A program made the translations under genes and the position numbers. Below the pieces are notes generated by a model, which was given only the letters and a program-made list of their open reading frames with translations, was not told where the DNA came from and searched no databases. A stretch of 64,000 nucleotides of DNA from the NCBI RefSeq assembly GCF_002831585.1, contig NZ_CP025113.1, forward strand, positions 4,789,001 to 4,853,000, written 5' to 3'. This document shows, piece by piece, positions 17,329 to 25,460 of the stretch. This DNA is from Bradyrhizobium sp. SK17. Lineage in GTDB: Bacteria; Pseudomonadota; Alphaproteobacteria; Rhizobiales; Xanthobacteraceae. Positions within the stretch are counted from its first letter, which is position 1, and every line of letters begins with the position of its first letter.

Positions 17329-18381
17329 ATGTCGCAGTCCTTCAGCCAGCACCGCCGCCGCTTCCTTGGCATCGCCGGGGGCATCTTCGCTGCCTCCGGG
17401 TTCGGCTTGATCGGATCGGCCAGCGCGCAGTCCAAGGAGCAGTCCAAGGCGGCAGCGCCCGCGGTCAAGGTCGGCGCTCACACAACGATCGGACCGGTGA
17501 AGCAGATCAACGCCGGCGTGCTCGACACCGGCTATGTCGAGATGGGGCCGGCCACCGGTCCCGCCGTCATCCTGCTGCACGGCTGGCCTTACGATATCCA
17601 CAGCTATGCCGACGTTGCGCCGGCGCTGGCGGAGGCCGGTTATCGCGTGATCGTGCCGCATCTGCGCGGCTACGGCAGCACGCGCTTCCTTTCCAACGAT
17701 ACGATGCGCAGCGGCCAGCCGGTCGCGGTCTCGGCCGACATCATTGCGCTGATGGATGCGCTGAAGATCGAGAAGGCCGTGCTCGGCGGCTATGATTGGG
17801 GTGCGCGTACTGCCAACATCATGGCGGCACTTTGGCCCGAGCGCTGCAAGGCGATGGTGTCGGTCAGCGGCTATCTGATCGGCAGCCAGGCGGCCGGCAA
17901 GGTGCCGCTGCCGCCGAAGGCTGAGCTGCAATGGTGGTACCAGTTCTATTTCGCGACCGAGCGCGGCCGCGAGGGCTACGCCAAGAACCGGCACGACTTC
18001 AACAAGCTGATCTGGCAAATTGCTTCGCCGCAGTGGAAGTTCGACGATGCCACCTACGACCGCAGCGCTGCTGCCTTCGAGAACCCCGACCATGTCGATA
18101 TCGTGATCCACAATTACCGCTGGCGGCTCGGCATCGCCGAGGGCGAGGCGAAGTACGACGCTTTCGAGAAGACGCTGGCCCAGGCGCCTGTGATCGCGAT
18201 CCCGACCATCACGATGGAAGGCGATGCCAACGGCGCGCCGCATCCGGACCCCGCGGCCTATGCCAGAAAGTTCTCCGGGCACTACGAGCATCGCCAGTTG
18301 ACCGGCGGCATCGGCCACAATCTGCCGCAGGAAGCGCCGCAGGCCTTCGTCCAGGCCATCAACGACGTCAGCAAGGCCTGA
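17329..18381 (+). CDS. Tat-exported alpha/beta hydrolase, epoxide-hydrolase-like
   Basis: A 350-residue protein with a twin-arginine signal (QHRRRFLGIAGGIFAASGF, ending SASAQ). The alpha/beta-hydrolase core has the oxyanion motif HGWP (84-87), an aspartate nucleophile in GGYDWGAR (Asp156) and the catalytic histidine in GGIGHNLPQ. An Asp nucleophile with HGWP is the pattern of epoxide hydrolases and haloalkane dehalogenases. The start at 17329 has CAGGAGA just upstream. Export of such an enzyme suggests action on external or periplasmic compounds. Substrate unknown. Confidence 0.85.
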   Translation: MSQSFSQHRRRFLGIAGGIFAASGFGLIGSASAQSKEQSKAAAPAVKVGAHTTIGPVKQINAGVLDTGYVEMGPATGPAVILLHGWPYDIHSYADVAPALAEAGYRVIVPHLRGYGSTRFLSNDTMRSGQPVAVSADIIALMDALKIEKAVLGGYDWGARTANIMAALWPERCKAMVSVSGYLIGSQAAGKVPLPPKAELQWWYQFYFATERGREGYAKNRHDFNKLIWQIASPQWKFDDATYDRSAAAFENPDHVDIVIHNYRWRLGIAEGEAKYDAFEKTLAQAPVIAIPTITMEGDANGAPHPDPAAYARKFSGHYEHRQLTGGIGHNLPQEAPQAFVQAINDVSKA

Positions 18382-18439
18382 GGCGGACGCCGGCAACGCC
18401 GATGTGGAGATCGGCGTATCCTGATCTGGTGCTGCGCGT

Positions 18440-18465
18440 GCTGCGGGGCTAGTTTCCCCCGCAGC
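18440..18465 (+). other. GC-rich hairpin before the ArsC-like gene
   Basis: GCTGCGGGG (18440-18448) pairs perfectly with CCCCGCAGC (18457-18465) around an 8-nt loop. No T-tract follows. It sits between the epoxide-hydrolase-like gene and the ArsC-like gene; it could protect the upstream message or be a weak terminator. Confidence 0.4.
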
Positions 18466-18471
18466 AATCGC

Positions 18472-18855
18472 ATGTGGGGAACGGCTTTGACCATCACCAT
18501 CTACGGCATCAAGAACTGCGACACCATGAAGAAGGCGCGCGCCTGGCTCGACGATCACGGCGTCGCCTACGACTTCCACGACTACAAGACGGCCGGCATC
18601 GCCAAGGACAAGCTCAAGCAGTGGAGCGAGGAGGTGGGCTGGGAGACGTTGCTCAACCGCGCCGGCACCACCTTCAAGAAGCTGCCCGATGCCGACAAGG
18701 AAGGCCTGAACGAGCGCAAGGCGCTGGCGCTGATGGCCGAGCAGCCCTCGATGATCAAGCGTCCGGTGCTCGACCTCGGGCCGAAGCGCGTCGTCGGCTT
18801 CAAGCCGGATAGCTACACCAAGGAAGTGCCGGCGAAAGCGCGCAAGAAGGGCTAG
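18472..18855 (+). CDS. ArsC/Spx-family (YffB-like) thioredoxin-fold protein
   Basis: A 127-residue protein if started at ATG 18472, or 122 residues from an in-frame TTG at 18487 that has GGGGAA about 6 bases before it. The sequence ITIYGIKNCDTMKKARAWLDDHGVAYDFHDYK is the signature of the YffB/Spx branch of the ArsC family, with one active-site cysteine (NCDT). RPVLDLGPKRVVGFKPDSY is the conserved C-terminal portion. Family members are probable glutathione-dependent thiol reductases; arsenate reduction is not implied. Its TAG stop shares CTAG with the convergent MocR gene. Confidence 0.87.
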   Translation: MWGTALTITIYGIKNCDTMKKARAWLDDHGVAYDFHDYKTAGIAKDKLKQWSEEVGWETLLNRAGTTFKKLPDADKEGLNERKALALMAEQPSMIKRPVLDLGPKRVVGFKPDSYTKEVPAKARKKG

Positions 18856-20351
18856 GACGTGCGCGGCGTTTTCCCGCGGCCGAAAGCCCGGGCCAGCCGC
18901 GCCACGGCCGAGGGGATCACGTGGCAGGGATATCCGCTGAAGCCGAGCATCAGCGCGGATCGTGGCGTCGCGGCGACATAGGCAGTGCTCAATGCACGGA
19001 CGATCACGTCGTGATTACGTGCGGCGCGTGCGATGCCCACGTCCGAATGGCCGGCGCGCAGATGTGCGACGAGATGCATTCCCTGATCCGGGGGATCGAC
19101 AGTGATCTCCTCGCCCAGACGGCGTCGCAGTGAATCGACAAGCACGTCGCGCTGGTCCTTGTACTGCCGGCGCATCCTGCGGATATGCGACGCGAAATGT
19201 CCTTGCTCGATGAAGTCCGTGACCACCGCCTGAGCCAGGCTCGAAGGCTGCCGGTCGACGAGATACCGTGCGGTCGTGAACGCCTTCAGCAACGCAGGTG
19301 GCACGACGGCGTAACCGAGCCGCAGGCCGGGGAACAACGCCTTGTTCAGCGTGCCGATGTAGATCACGCGCTCGCTCTCATCGAGGCCCTGGAGCGACGC
19401 CAGCGCCCGCCCGGCATAGCGGAACTCGCTTGCATAGTCGTCCTCGACGATCCAGGCGCCGGTGTCGCGGGCCCAATTGAGAAGCTCGAGACGTCGCGCC
19501 ATCGCCAGCACGACGCCAGTCGGGAATTGATGGGAAGGGGTCACGAAGACGGCGCGGGCCTTGGGCGCGGTTCTGATGCCCGCGGCGACGTCGATGCCCT
19601 GGGCATCGACCGGAACAGGGTGGGCCGTCGCCCCGGCGGCGATCAGCGCCTGTCGCGTCAATGAATAGCCGGGGTCTTCGATCCACGCCTGCATATCCGG
19701 TTGGCGCAGGACCCGGATCACAAGATCGATCGCATGCTGCGTTCCGGAGGTCACCACGATCTGCTCCGGATCGCAGCGAACGGCGCGCGCGGCGCGCAAG
19801 TAATCGCAGACTGCCTTGCGCAGCTCGGGCAGGCCCCGCGGATCGGAATAGCCGAAGTGATCGGGGCCGAGCGAACGAAATACCTGTGCGCTTGTCCTTC
19901 GCCACAGCTCCGTGGTCCTGCCATCGACGAGTGTGCGGCCGAGGTTGAAGGGGCGGTCGTCGCTCTGCACGGTGACGTCGACGAAGTCGCTGAACACAGG
20001 CGTCTGGGCTGTAGCCGATCGAGCCCGCGCTGCGGACCGCCTGGCGTGCGCAGGGCTCCGCCCTTCGACCGGCTCCGGAAGGTCGATCGACACATAACTG
20101 CCGGACCCGATCTTGCCGGTGGCGTATCCTTCCGCCAGCAGCTGCTCATAGGCTGCGACCACGGCGGATCGCGAGACCGAGAGTTGCGATGCAAGCTCAC
20201 GCGTCGACGGCAGCTTGGCGCCGGGCCTCAAGCTCTGCGAAAGAATCGCCGATCGGATCTGCAGATAGAGCTGTCGGAACAACGGCGCCTCACCGCGACG
20301 GTTCAGCTGCCACGCATATAGACTTCCCCAGCTCCGACGCCGCTCCTTCAC
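18852..20351 (-). CDS. MocR-type (GntR/aminotransferase fusion) transcriptional regulator
   Basis: A 499-residue fusion: a GntR winged helix at the N-terminus (LYLQIRSAILSQSLRPGAKLPSTRELASQLSVSRSAV) and a fold-type I aminotransferase domain. The PLP site is visible in VEDDYASEFRY and in IGTLNKALFPGLRLGY, which contains the Schiff-base lysine. The best start is GTG 20351, with GAGGAG 8 bases upstream; the ORF runs further to 20492 but that would overlap the divergent operator. It is divergent from a PPOX-type flavoprotein gene, a common MocR partner, and probably senses PLP or a PLP-bound amine. Confidence 0.9.
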   Translation of the reverse strand: MKERRRSWGSLYAWQLNRRGEAPLFRQLYLQIRSAILSQSLRPGAKLPSTRELASQLSVSRSAVVAAYEQLLAEGYATGKIGSGSYVSIDLPEPVEGRSPAHARRSAARARSATAQTPVFSDFVDVTVQSDDRPFNLGRTLVDGRTTELWRRTSAQVFRSLGPDHFGYSDPRGLPELRKAVCDYLRAARAVRCDPEQIVVTSGTQHAIDLVIRVLRQPDMQAWIEDPGYSLTRQALIAAGATAHPVPVDAQGIDVAAGIRTAPKARAVFVTPSHQFPTGVVLAMARRLELLNWARDTGAWIVEDDYASEFRYAGRALASLQGLDESERVIYIGTLNKALFPGLRLGYAVVPPALLKAFTTARYLVDRQPSSLAQAVVTDFIEQGHFASHIRRMRRQYKDQRDVLVDSLRRRLGEEITVDPPDQGMHLVAHLRAGHSDVGIARAARNHDVIVRALSTAYVAATPRSALMLGFSGYPCHVIPSAVARLARAFGRGKTPRTS

Positions 20352-20427
20352 GCCGTTGCTCCTCGTTCGCAAGTGTTGCTCACCGGCAGATCGCGTTTTG
20401 AAAATGGTATGTCGTATTCGTATGAAG

Positions 20428-20447
20428 TGGACCTTTTGACCGGACCA
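20428..20447. promoter_or_regulatory. Candidate MocR operator (GGACC direct repeat)
   Basis: In the 141-bp region between the divergent MocR and PPOX genes, TGGACC (20428-20433) recurs as CGGACCA (20441-20447), 13 bp apart, with an extra GACC between. Tandem TGGACC-like half-sites are what I recall for PdxR/MocR operators. Placement is 46-65 bp before the PPOX start. Confidence 0.4.
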
Positions 20448-20492
20448 TTCGAGGTTATGCTCAATCCGTGGGACGAGTTCAAGGGACAGCAA

Positions 20493-21044
20493 ATGAGCGC
20501 ACCGATCTCGCTGCGACGCGCCGACAGGGCGGCCACGACAGAACAGGTGTTACGGGTGCTTGAGCGCGGATTTGCCGGCCGGCTCGCGACTGTGGGAGAG
20601 GATGGCTACCCGTACTGTTTGCCCATGTTGTATATCTGGTCGGACAATCGGGTGCTGCTCCACGGGACCAGCGCGCGCGGTCACCTTCGAACCAATATCG
20701 AACGCGAACCGCGGGTGTGCTTTGAGGTCGACGAGCCGGGTGACGTGTTTGACTATGGCCGCTTCGAGTGCGACTCGGGTCTGGCCTATCGGAGCGTCAT
20801 TGTGTTCGGCACGGTTCGCATCATGCAGGACCGTGTGTTCAAGCAGCACTTCTGCGAGTTGCTGATGATCAAGTACGGCAAACCAGGCTCGGTGCGGCCC
20901 AAGAACTTCTTCCCGCGGCTCGATCTGATTACCGTCTATGCCCTGACGGTCGAACGGATGACAGGCAAGGGCCAGGTTCTTCCCGATCTCTCCGAACAGT
21001 GGCCGGCGCAGGACCGGACCAAGACGCCCCACGCGCAACCATAG
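20493..21044 (+). CDS. Pyridoxamine 5'-phosphate oxidase-family flavin-binding protein
   Basis: A 183-residue protein of the PPOX split-barrel family, closest in outline to the NimA/flavin-nucleotide-binding group: LERGFAGRLATVGEDGYPYCLPMLYIW, then LLHGTSARGHLRTNIEREPRVCFEVDE, and a CDSGLAYRSVIVFGTVRIM segment. The ATG at 20493 has AAGGGA upstream and is preferred over upstream in-frame starts. It is divergent from the MocR gene and is its probable target. The exact reaction (FMN or F420-like cofactor, substrate) is unknown. Confidence 0.85.
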   Translation: MSAPISLRRADRAATTEQVLRVLERGFAGRLATVGEDGYPYCLPMLYIWSDNRVLLHGTSARGHLRTNIEREPRVCFEVDEPGDVFDYGRFECDSGLAYRSVIVFGTVRIMQDRVFKQHFCELLMIKYGKPGSVRPKNFFPRLDLITVYALTVERMTGKGQVLPDLSEQWPAQDRTKTPHAQP

Positions 21045-21080
21045 CGCCGGAGCTGGTTTCGGCGGATTTGCGACGGGGAG

Positions 21081-21698
21081 CTAGATCAGTTCGACCGAAT
21101 CCTGGCTTGCCGCATGATCCGCCGGCACGAACCTGCGGTCGATCACGGCGCGGACCGTGACGACCGGGACCGCCTTCGCCTTCACGCCCATCAGATTGTG
21201 CAGCCGGAAGCCGCCCTCGATGCTGATCGCCTTGTAGGAGCCGATGATGTGCTCGACGGTATCGCCGCGTCCGAACGGCAACAGCAGCCGTTCATAGGAG
21301 ACGTCCTTGCCGTCGGCGTCCGCGACCGTCGCGACCGTATAGGTCGGACGCTTGCGCGCCAGGCAGGTGCGATAAGACAGGATGAGACCTGCATAGCGCT
21401 CCGCCCCGATCGCATCGTCCAGATAGCGGTTGGTGCGCTGCCGCGGATCGACATGCTCGTTGCCGTAAGCCGTCGTCAGCCGCGCGCCTTCCTGCGTGAT
21501 GATGAAGCGGGCGGCGTCGCCGCTACCCTCGACGTCGAAGCCCATCATGTCGGCGCGCTCGTCGGCGCTGCCGTCGCTGTGGAAGTCGCCCGGCATGGGA
21601 AGCGTGTCCGGCTTGCGCACGGCGCGCAGCCAGGCGTTCAGCAGCACCCGCTGCGTGATCGATTTGACCACCGATGGATCGGCACTTCTGAAATGCAT
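21081..21698 (-). CDS. PAS_5-family protein (copy B of tandem pair)
   Basis: A 205-residue soluble protein I assign to the PAS_5 family (rhizobial PAS-like proteins of unknown function). Key segments are LNAWLRAVRKPDTLP near the N-terminus, a central barrel region YLDDAIG...SYRTCLARKRPTYTVA and SYERLLLPFGRGDTVEHIIGSYK. It lies 3 bp after the end of a clear paralogue (21702-22316) on the same strand, so the two arose by tandem duplication and are co-transcribed. No output domain is fused. A sensory or heme/ligand-binding role is possible but unproved. Confidence 0.75.
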   Translation of the reverse strand: MHFRSADPSVVKSITQRVLLNAWLRAVRKPDTLPMPGDFHSDGSADERADMMGFDVEGSGDAARFIITQEGARLTTAYGNEHVDPRQRTNRYLDDAIGAERYAGLILSYRTCLARKRPTYTVATVADADGKDVSYERLLLPFGRGDTVEHIIGSYKAISIEGGFRLHNLMGVKAKAVPVVTVRAVIDRRFVPADHAASQDSVELI

Positions 21699-21701
21699 CG
21701 G

Positions 21702-22316
21702 TCAGCCGAATTCAAGCACATCCCCGAGCGGGATGCGGCCGGGGGCTCGGTGGAACAGGTCGCGATCGATGATGGCGCACAGCTTGAAGTTCGGCGGCAC
21801 GTCGTTGCCGCGCATCAGATTGCGGATTTCGAAACTGCCGTTCTCGCTGATCGTCTTCAGCGAGGCGATCAGGTGCGTGACGGGGCCGCCGTCGGAGAAC
21901 GGCAGCAGCAGCCGTTCATAGGCCACGACATGACCGTAGATGTCGTCGATATCAGCGATGGTGTAGGCGGGGAGGCGCCGGGCGACGCATTCGTGATAGA
22001 CCGGCATCACGACCGGCGCGAGCCGCGCGCCGAGATAGTCGTCGAGCAGGCGGCCCTTGCCGCTGTGCCCGTAGGCGGTGGCCATCCGCGTGCCGTCGCT
22101 CTCGATCGTCAGCCGCGGCGGCTGCGCGGTTGCGTCGACCGTGAAGAACACCGTGTCCGGCAAATCTTCCTCGATCCGCGCGGGACGAAACTCATCGATC
22201 CGCGGGATGGTCTGGGTCCGGGCATAAAGCCGCAGCCACGTGTTCAGGAAATCACGTTGCCGGATCGACTTGACGACCGTGGAATTGGTGCTCTCGAAAT
22301 GCAAGGCACTCGCCAT
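21702..22316 (-). CDS. PAS_5-family protein (copy A of tandem pair)
   Basis: A 204-residue paralogue of the downstream gene: compare STVVKSIRQRDFLNTWLRLY with the partner's SVVKSITQRVLLNAWLRAV, and VAYERLLLPFSDGGPVTHLI with VSYERLLLPFGRGDTVEHII. The two differ widely elsewhere, so the duplication is old. This is the promoter-proximal copy, divergent from the liv operon with 306 bp between the starts. Function unknown. Confidence 0.75.
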   Translation of the reverse strand: MASALHFESTNSTVVKSIRQRDFLNTWLRLYARTQTIPRIDEFRPARIEEDLPDTVFFTVDATAQPPRLTIESDGTRMATAYGHSGKGRLLDDYLGARLAPVVMPVYHECVARRLPAYTIADIDDIYGHVVAYERLLLPFSDGGPVTHLIASLKTISENGSFEIRNLMRGNDVPPNFKLCAIIDRDLFHRAPGRIPLGDVLEFG

Positions 22317-22622
22317 TGGTACTGCAATGGCCAGAGTTTCGGTGACAGGCGGAAATATTTGATGAAAGCGGATGTCCGGAGGAAAACACCGTTAACGGCC
22401 GCTTTCCCCGGCGCAAAGCCCGTCCAAATACCATTCGACTAAGGATCAACCGGAACCGGTGGTGACGATATCGCACTGCACAGCTTTCCACCTTGCGTAA
22501 CCGCCACAGATGACGGCATATTCCGGCCCGGAGGCGACGGGCCCGGGACGGTTTCCAAGACGGATCGGACGACCTGTCGGACATGAAAAAATCTGGCCAC
22601 GCGGGCGACGGGCTTCGCGGCG
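22317..22622. other. Divergent intergenic region (PAS pair / liv operon)
   Basis: No gene-like frame is supported here. It must hold the promoters of both the PAS_5 pair and the livG operon. I see no convincing sigma-70 or sigma-54 boxes. Short inverted words such as CCGGAACCGG (22448-22457) occur but do not form a recognisable operator. Confidence 0.5.
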
Positions 22623-23399
22623 ATGGCGTATGGGGGAATCTATTTGGCCGATGAGTTCATTCTCGAAACCAGCGGATTGACCAAGGAATTCGCCGGTTTC
22701 TTTGCCGTTCGCGACGTCGCGCTGAAGGTGCGTCGCGGCAGTATCCATGCGTTGATCGGGCCAAATGGCGCCGGCAAGACGACCTGTTTCAATCTGCTGA
22801 CCAAATTCCTGAAGCCGACGGGCGGCCAGATTCGCTACAAAGGCCAGGACATCACCGCGATGCCGCCGGCCGACGTGGCGCGGCTCGGCCTGGTCCGTTC
22901 GTTTCAGATCTCGGCGGTGTTTCCGCATCTGACCGCGCTGGAAAACGTCCGCGTCGCGCTGCAGCGGCAGCACGGTTCGTCATTCGATTTCTGGCGTTCC
23001 AAGACCGTGCTCGACCGCTTCAATCCGCGCGCCCACGAACTCCTGAACGACGTCGGTTTGAGCGAGTTCGCCAATACGCCGGCGGTCGAGATGCCGTACG
23101 GCCGCAAACGCGCACTTGAAATTGCAACGACGCTGGCGCTCGACCCCGAGATGATGCTGCTCGATGAGCCGATGGCCGGCATGGGCCACGAGGACATCGA
23201 CAAGATCGCGGCGCTGATCAAGCGGATTTCGGCCAAATACACCATCCTGATGGTCGAACATAACCTCTCGGTGGTGGCCAATCTCTCCGACATCATCACG
23301 GTGCTGACGCGCGGGCAGGTGCTGGCGGAGGGCAATTACGCCGACCTCTCCAAGGACGAGCGCGTCAAGGAAGCCTATCTGGGAGCGGGTCATGGCTGA
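22623..23399 (+). CDS. livG: Branched-chain amino acid-type ABC transporter ATP-binding protein LivG
   Basis: A 258-residue ABC ATPase (HAAT family). Walker A is GPNGAGKTT, Walker B MMLLDEPMAGMG and the switch histidine is in MVEHNLSVV. The signature motif reads MPYGRKRALEIA instead of the common LSYGQQRRLEIA, a noticeable but tolerated change. A TTG at 22644, 6-7 bases after GGGGGAA, is a better start by ribosome site and would shorten the protein by 7 residues. It opens a five-gene cluster and overlaps livF by 8 bp, indicating translational coupling. Confidence 0.92.
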   Translation: MAYGGIYLADEFILETSGLTKEFAGFFAVRDVALKVRRGSIHALIGPNGAGKTTCFNLLTKFLKPTGGQIRYKGQDITAMPPADVARLGLVRSFQISAVFPHLTALENVRVALQRQHGSSFDFWRSKTVLDRFNPRAHELLNDVGLSEFANTPAVEMPYGRKRALEIATTLALDPEMMLLDEPMAGMGHEDIDKIAALIKRISAKYTILMVEHNLSVVANLSDIITVLTRGQVLAEGNYADLSKDERVKEAYLGAGHG

Positions 23400-24135
23400 G
23401 GCAAAACTGGCGGAGAAGCCCGTGGCCGCGGCCGGAGCCGAGGTGCTCACGGTCAAGGATCTACAGGCCTGGTACGGCGAATCCCACATCCTGCACGGCA
23501 TCAATTTCAACGTCAGGGCAGGCGAGGTGGTGACGCTGCTCGGCCGCAACGGCGCCGGCAAGACCACCACGCTGAAGTCGATCATGGGCGTGATCGGCAA
23601 GCGCTCCGGATCGATCCGCTTCGACGACAAGGAGATCATCCGCGCCACCTCCGACAAGATCGCGCGGATGGGGATCGCGTTCTGTCCCGAAGAGCGCGGC
23701 ATCTTCTCGAGTCTCGATGTGCGCGAGAATCTGATGCTGCCGCCGGTGGTGCGCCCGGGCGGCTTGCCGCTCGACCAGATCTTCACGCTGTTTCCGAACC
23801 TCAAGGAGCGTCTCAACAGCCAGGGCACCAAGCTCTCGGGCGGCGAACAGCAGATGCTGGCGATTGCGCGCATCCTGCGCACGGGGGCGCGCTTCCTGAT
23901 GCTGGACGAGCCGACCGAAGGGTTGGCGCCGGTCATCATTCAGCAGATCGGGCACACCATTGCGCGCCTGAAGTCGCAGGGCTTTACCATCCTGTTGGTC
24001 GAACAGAATTTTCGTTTCGCATCGACGGTTGCCGACCGTTACTACATCGTCGAGCACGGCAAGGTGATCGACGGCTTCTCCAATACCGAACTGTCGGCCA
24101 ATATGGACAAGCTTCATACCTATCTCGGCGTCTGA
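23392..24135 (+). CDS. livF: Branched-chain amino acid-type ABC transporter ATP-binding protein LivF
   Basis: A 247-residue second ABC ATPase of the same system. Walker A GRNGAGKTT, signature LSGGEQQMLAIAR, Walker B FLMLDEPTEGLAP and LLVEQN are all intact. An alanine-rich N-terminal extension of about 15 residues precedes the domain. Together with LivG it powers uptake through LivH and LivM. Confidence 0.93.
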   Translation: MAEAKLAEKPVAAAGAEVLTVKDLQAWYGESHILHGINFNVRAGEVVTLLGRNGAGKTTTLKSIMGVIGKRSGSIRFDDKEIIRATSDKIARMGIAFCPEERGIFSSLDVRENLMLPPVVRPGGLPLDQIFTLFPNLKERLNSQGTKLSGGEQQMLAIARILRTGARFLMLDEPTEGLAPVIIQQIGHTIARLKSQGFTILLVEQNFRFASTVADRYYIVEHGKVIDGFSNTELSANMDKLHTYLGV

Positions 24136-24175
24136 GATCGCCAGAGTCAGAAAATTTAGGACGAGGAAATACCAG

Positions 24176-25396
24176 ATGAAGAACAGGATCTCCGCGCTTC
24201 TGCTTGGCACCGCGATGGCGCTCAGCATCGCCAGCATTGCCTCCGCCGACGACAAGGTCGTCAAGATCGGCGTCTTGTCGGATCAGTCCGGCCTCTACGC
24301 GGACCTCGGTGGTCCCGGCTCGACGCTGGCGGCGCAGATGGCGATCGAGGATAGTCGCCTCAAGGCCAAGGGCTGGACCATCGACCTGATCTCCGGCGAT
24401 CACCAGAACAAGCCCGATATCGGCACCACGATTGCCCGCCAGTGGTTCGACGTCGACAAGGTCGATACCATCGTCGACGTGCCGAATTCCGGCGTCGCGC
24501 TTGCGGTCAACAACGTCGTGAAGGAGAAGAACGGCGTCTACATCAATTCGGGCGCCGCGACCTCGGACCTCACCAATGCACAGTGCACGCCGAACACGGT
24601 GCACTGGACCTACGACACCTACATGCTGGCGCACTCGACCGGGCAGGCGCTGGTGAAGGCCGGCGGCGACACCTGGTTCTTCCTGACCGCGGACTACGCG
24701 TTCGGCGCCGCGCTGGAGCGCGACACCACGGCTGTCATCACCGCCAATGGCGGCAAGGTGCTGGGCAGCGTCAAGCATCCGCTCAACACCGCAGACTTCT
24801 CGTCTTTCCTGCTCCAGGCGCAGGCCTCCAAGGCCAAGATCATCGGTCTTGCCAATGCCGGCGGCGACACCACCAACTCGATCAAGCAGGCGGCCGAGTT
24901 CGGCATCGTCAAGGGCGGCCAGAAGCTCGCGGCGCTGCTGCTGTTCTTGACCGACGTCAAGGCGATCGGCCTCGAGACCGCGCAGGGCCTCAACTTCACC
25001 GAGACGTTCTACTGGGACCTCAACGACAAGACCCGCGCCTTCTCCAAGCGCTTCTCGGAGCGGATGAAGAACGGTGCGATGCCGACCATGGTGCAAGCCG
25101 GCGTCTATGCGGGCCTGCTGCATTACTTCAAGGCGCTGGAAGCGCTCGGCGGCAACCCGCACGACGGCGCCAAGGTGGTCGCCAAGATGAAGACCATCCC
25201 GACCGACGATCCGCTGTTCGGCAAGGGCGAGGTCGAGGCCAATGGCCGCGTCACCCACGACGCCTATCTGTTCGAAGTGAAGAAGCCCTCGGAGTCCAAG
25301 GGTCCCTGGGACTTCTACAAGCTGGTCGGCACCGTGCCGGGCAACCAGGCCTTCACGCCGCTCGACAAGAGCACCTGCGCGCTCCTGAAGAAGTGA
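24176..25396 (+). CDS. ABC transporter substrate-binding protein (LivK-type, Peripla_BP_6)
   Basis: A 406-residue periplasmic protein with a Sec signal peptide (MKNRISALLLGTAMALSIASIASA) and the type I binding-protein fold of the Leu/Ile/Val family (VVKIGVLSDQSGLYADLGGPGS, then DTPNSGVAL-like loops and WFFLTADYAFGAALERDT). It is the binding protein of the surrounding liv cluster. A paralogue without transporter genes lies at 43919-45145. A strong hairpin directly after the stop probably raises its expression over livHM. The real ligand may be an amino acid, amide or aromatic acid. Confidence 0.9.
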   Translation: MKNRISALLLGTAMALSIASIASADDKVVKIGVLSDQSGLYADLGGPGSTLAAQMAIEDSRLKAKGWTIDLISGDHQNKPDIGTTIARQWFDVDKVDTIVDVPNSGVALAVNNVVKEKNGVYINSGAATSDLTNAQCTPNTVHWTYDTYMLAHSTGQALVKAGGDTWFFLTADYAFGAALERDTTAVITANGGKVLGSVKHPLNTADFSSFLLQAQASKAKIIGLANAGGDTTNSIKQAAEFGIVKGGQKLAALLLFLTDVKAIGLETAQGLNFTETFYWDLNDKTRAFSKRFSERMKNGAMPTMVQAGVYAGLLHYFKALEALGGNPHDGAKVVAKMKTIPTDDPLFGKGEVEANGRVTHDAYLFEVKKPSESKGPWDFYKLVGTVPGNQAFTPLDKSTCALLKK

Positions 25397-25403
25397 CGAT
25401 CAT

Positions 25404-25433
25404 GCCCGCCGGCCATGCGCGTGGCCGGCGGGC
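25404..25433 (+). terminator. Strong intra-operon hairpin after the binding-protein gene
   Basis: GCCCGCCGGCC (25404-25414) pairs over 11 bp with GGCCGGCGGGC (25423-25433) around an 8-nt loop, followed by TTCATCTATCT. It begins 7 bp after the binding-protein stop and precedes livH by 27 bp. It looks like a partial terminator or 3' mRNA stabiliser, common where binding protein must exceed permease. Confidence 0.6.
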
Positions 25434-25460
25434 TTCATCTATCTAGCGAAAGCTCATTCG

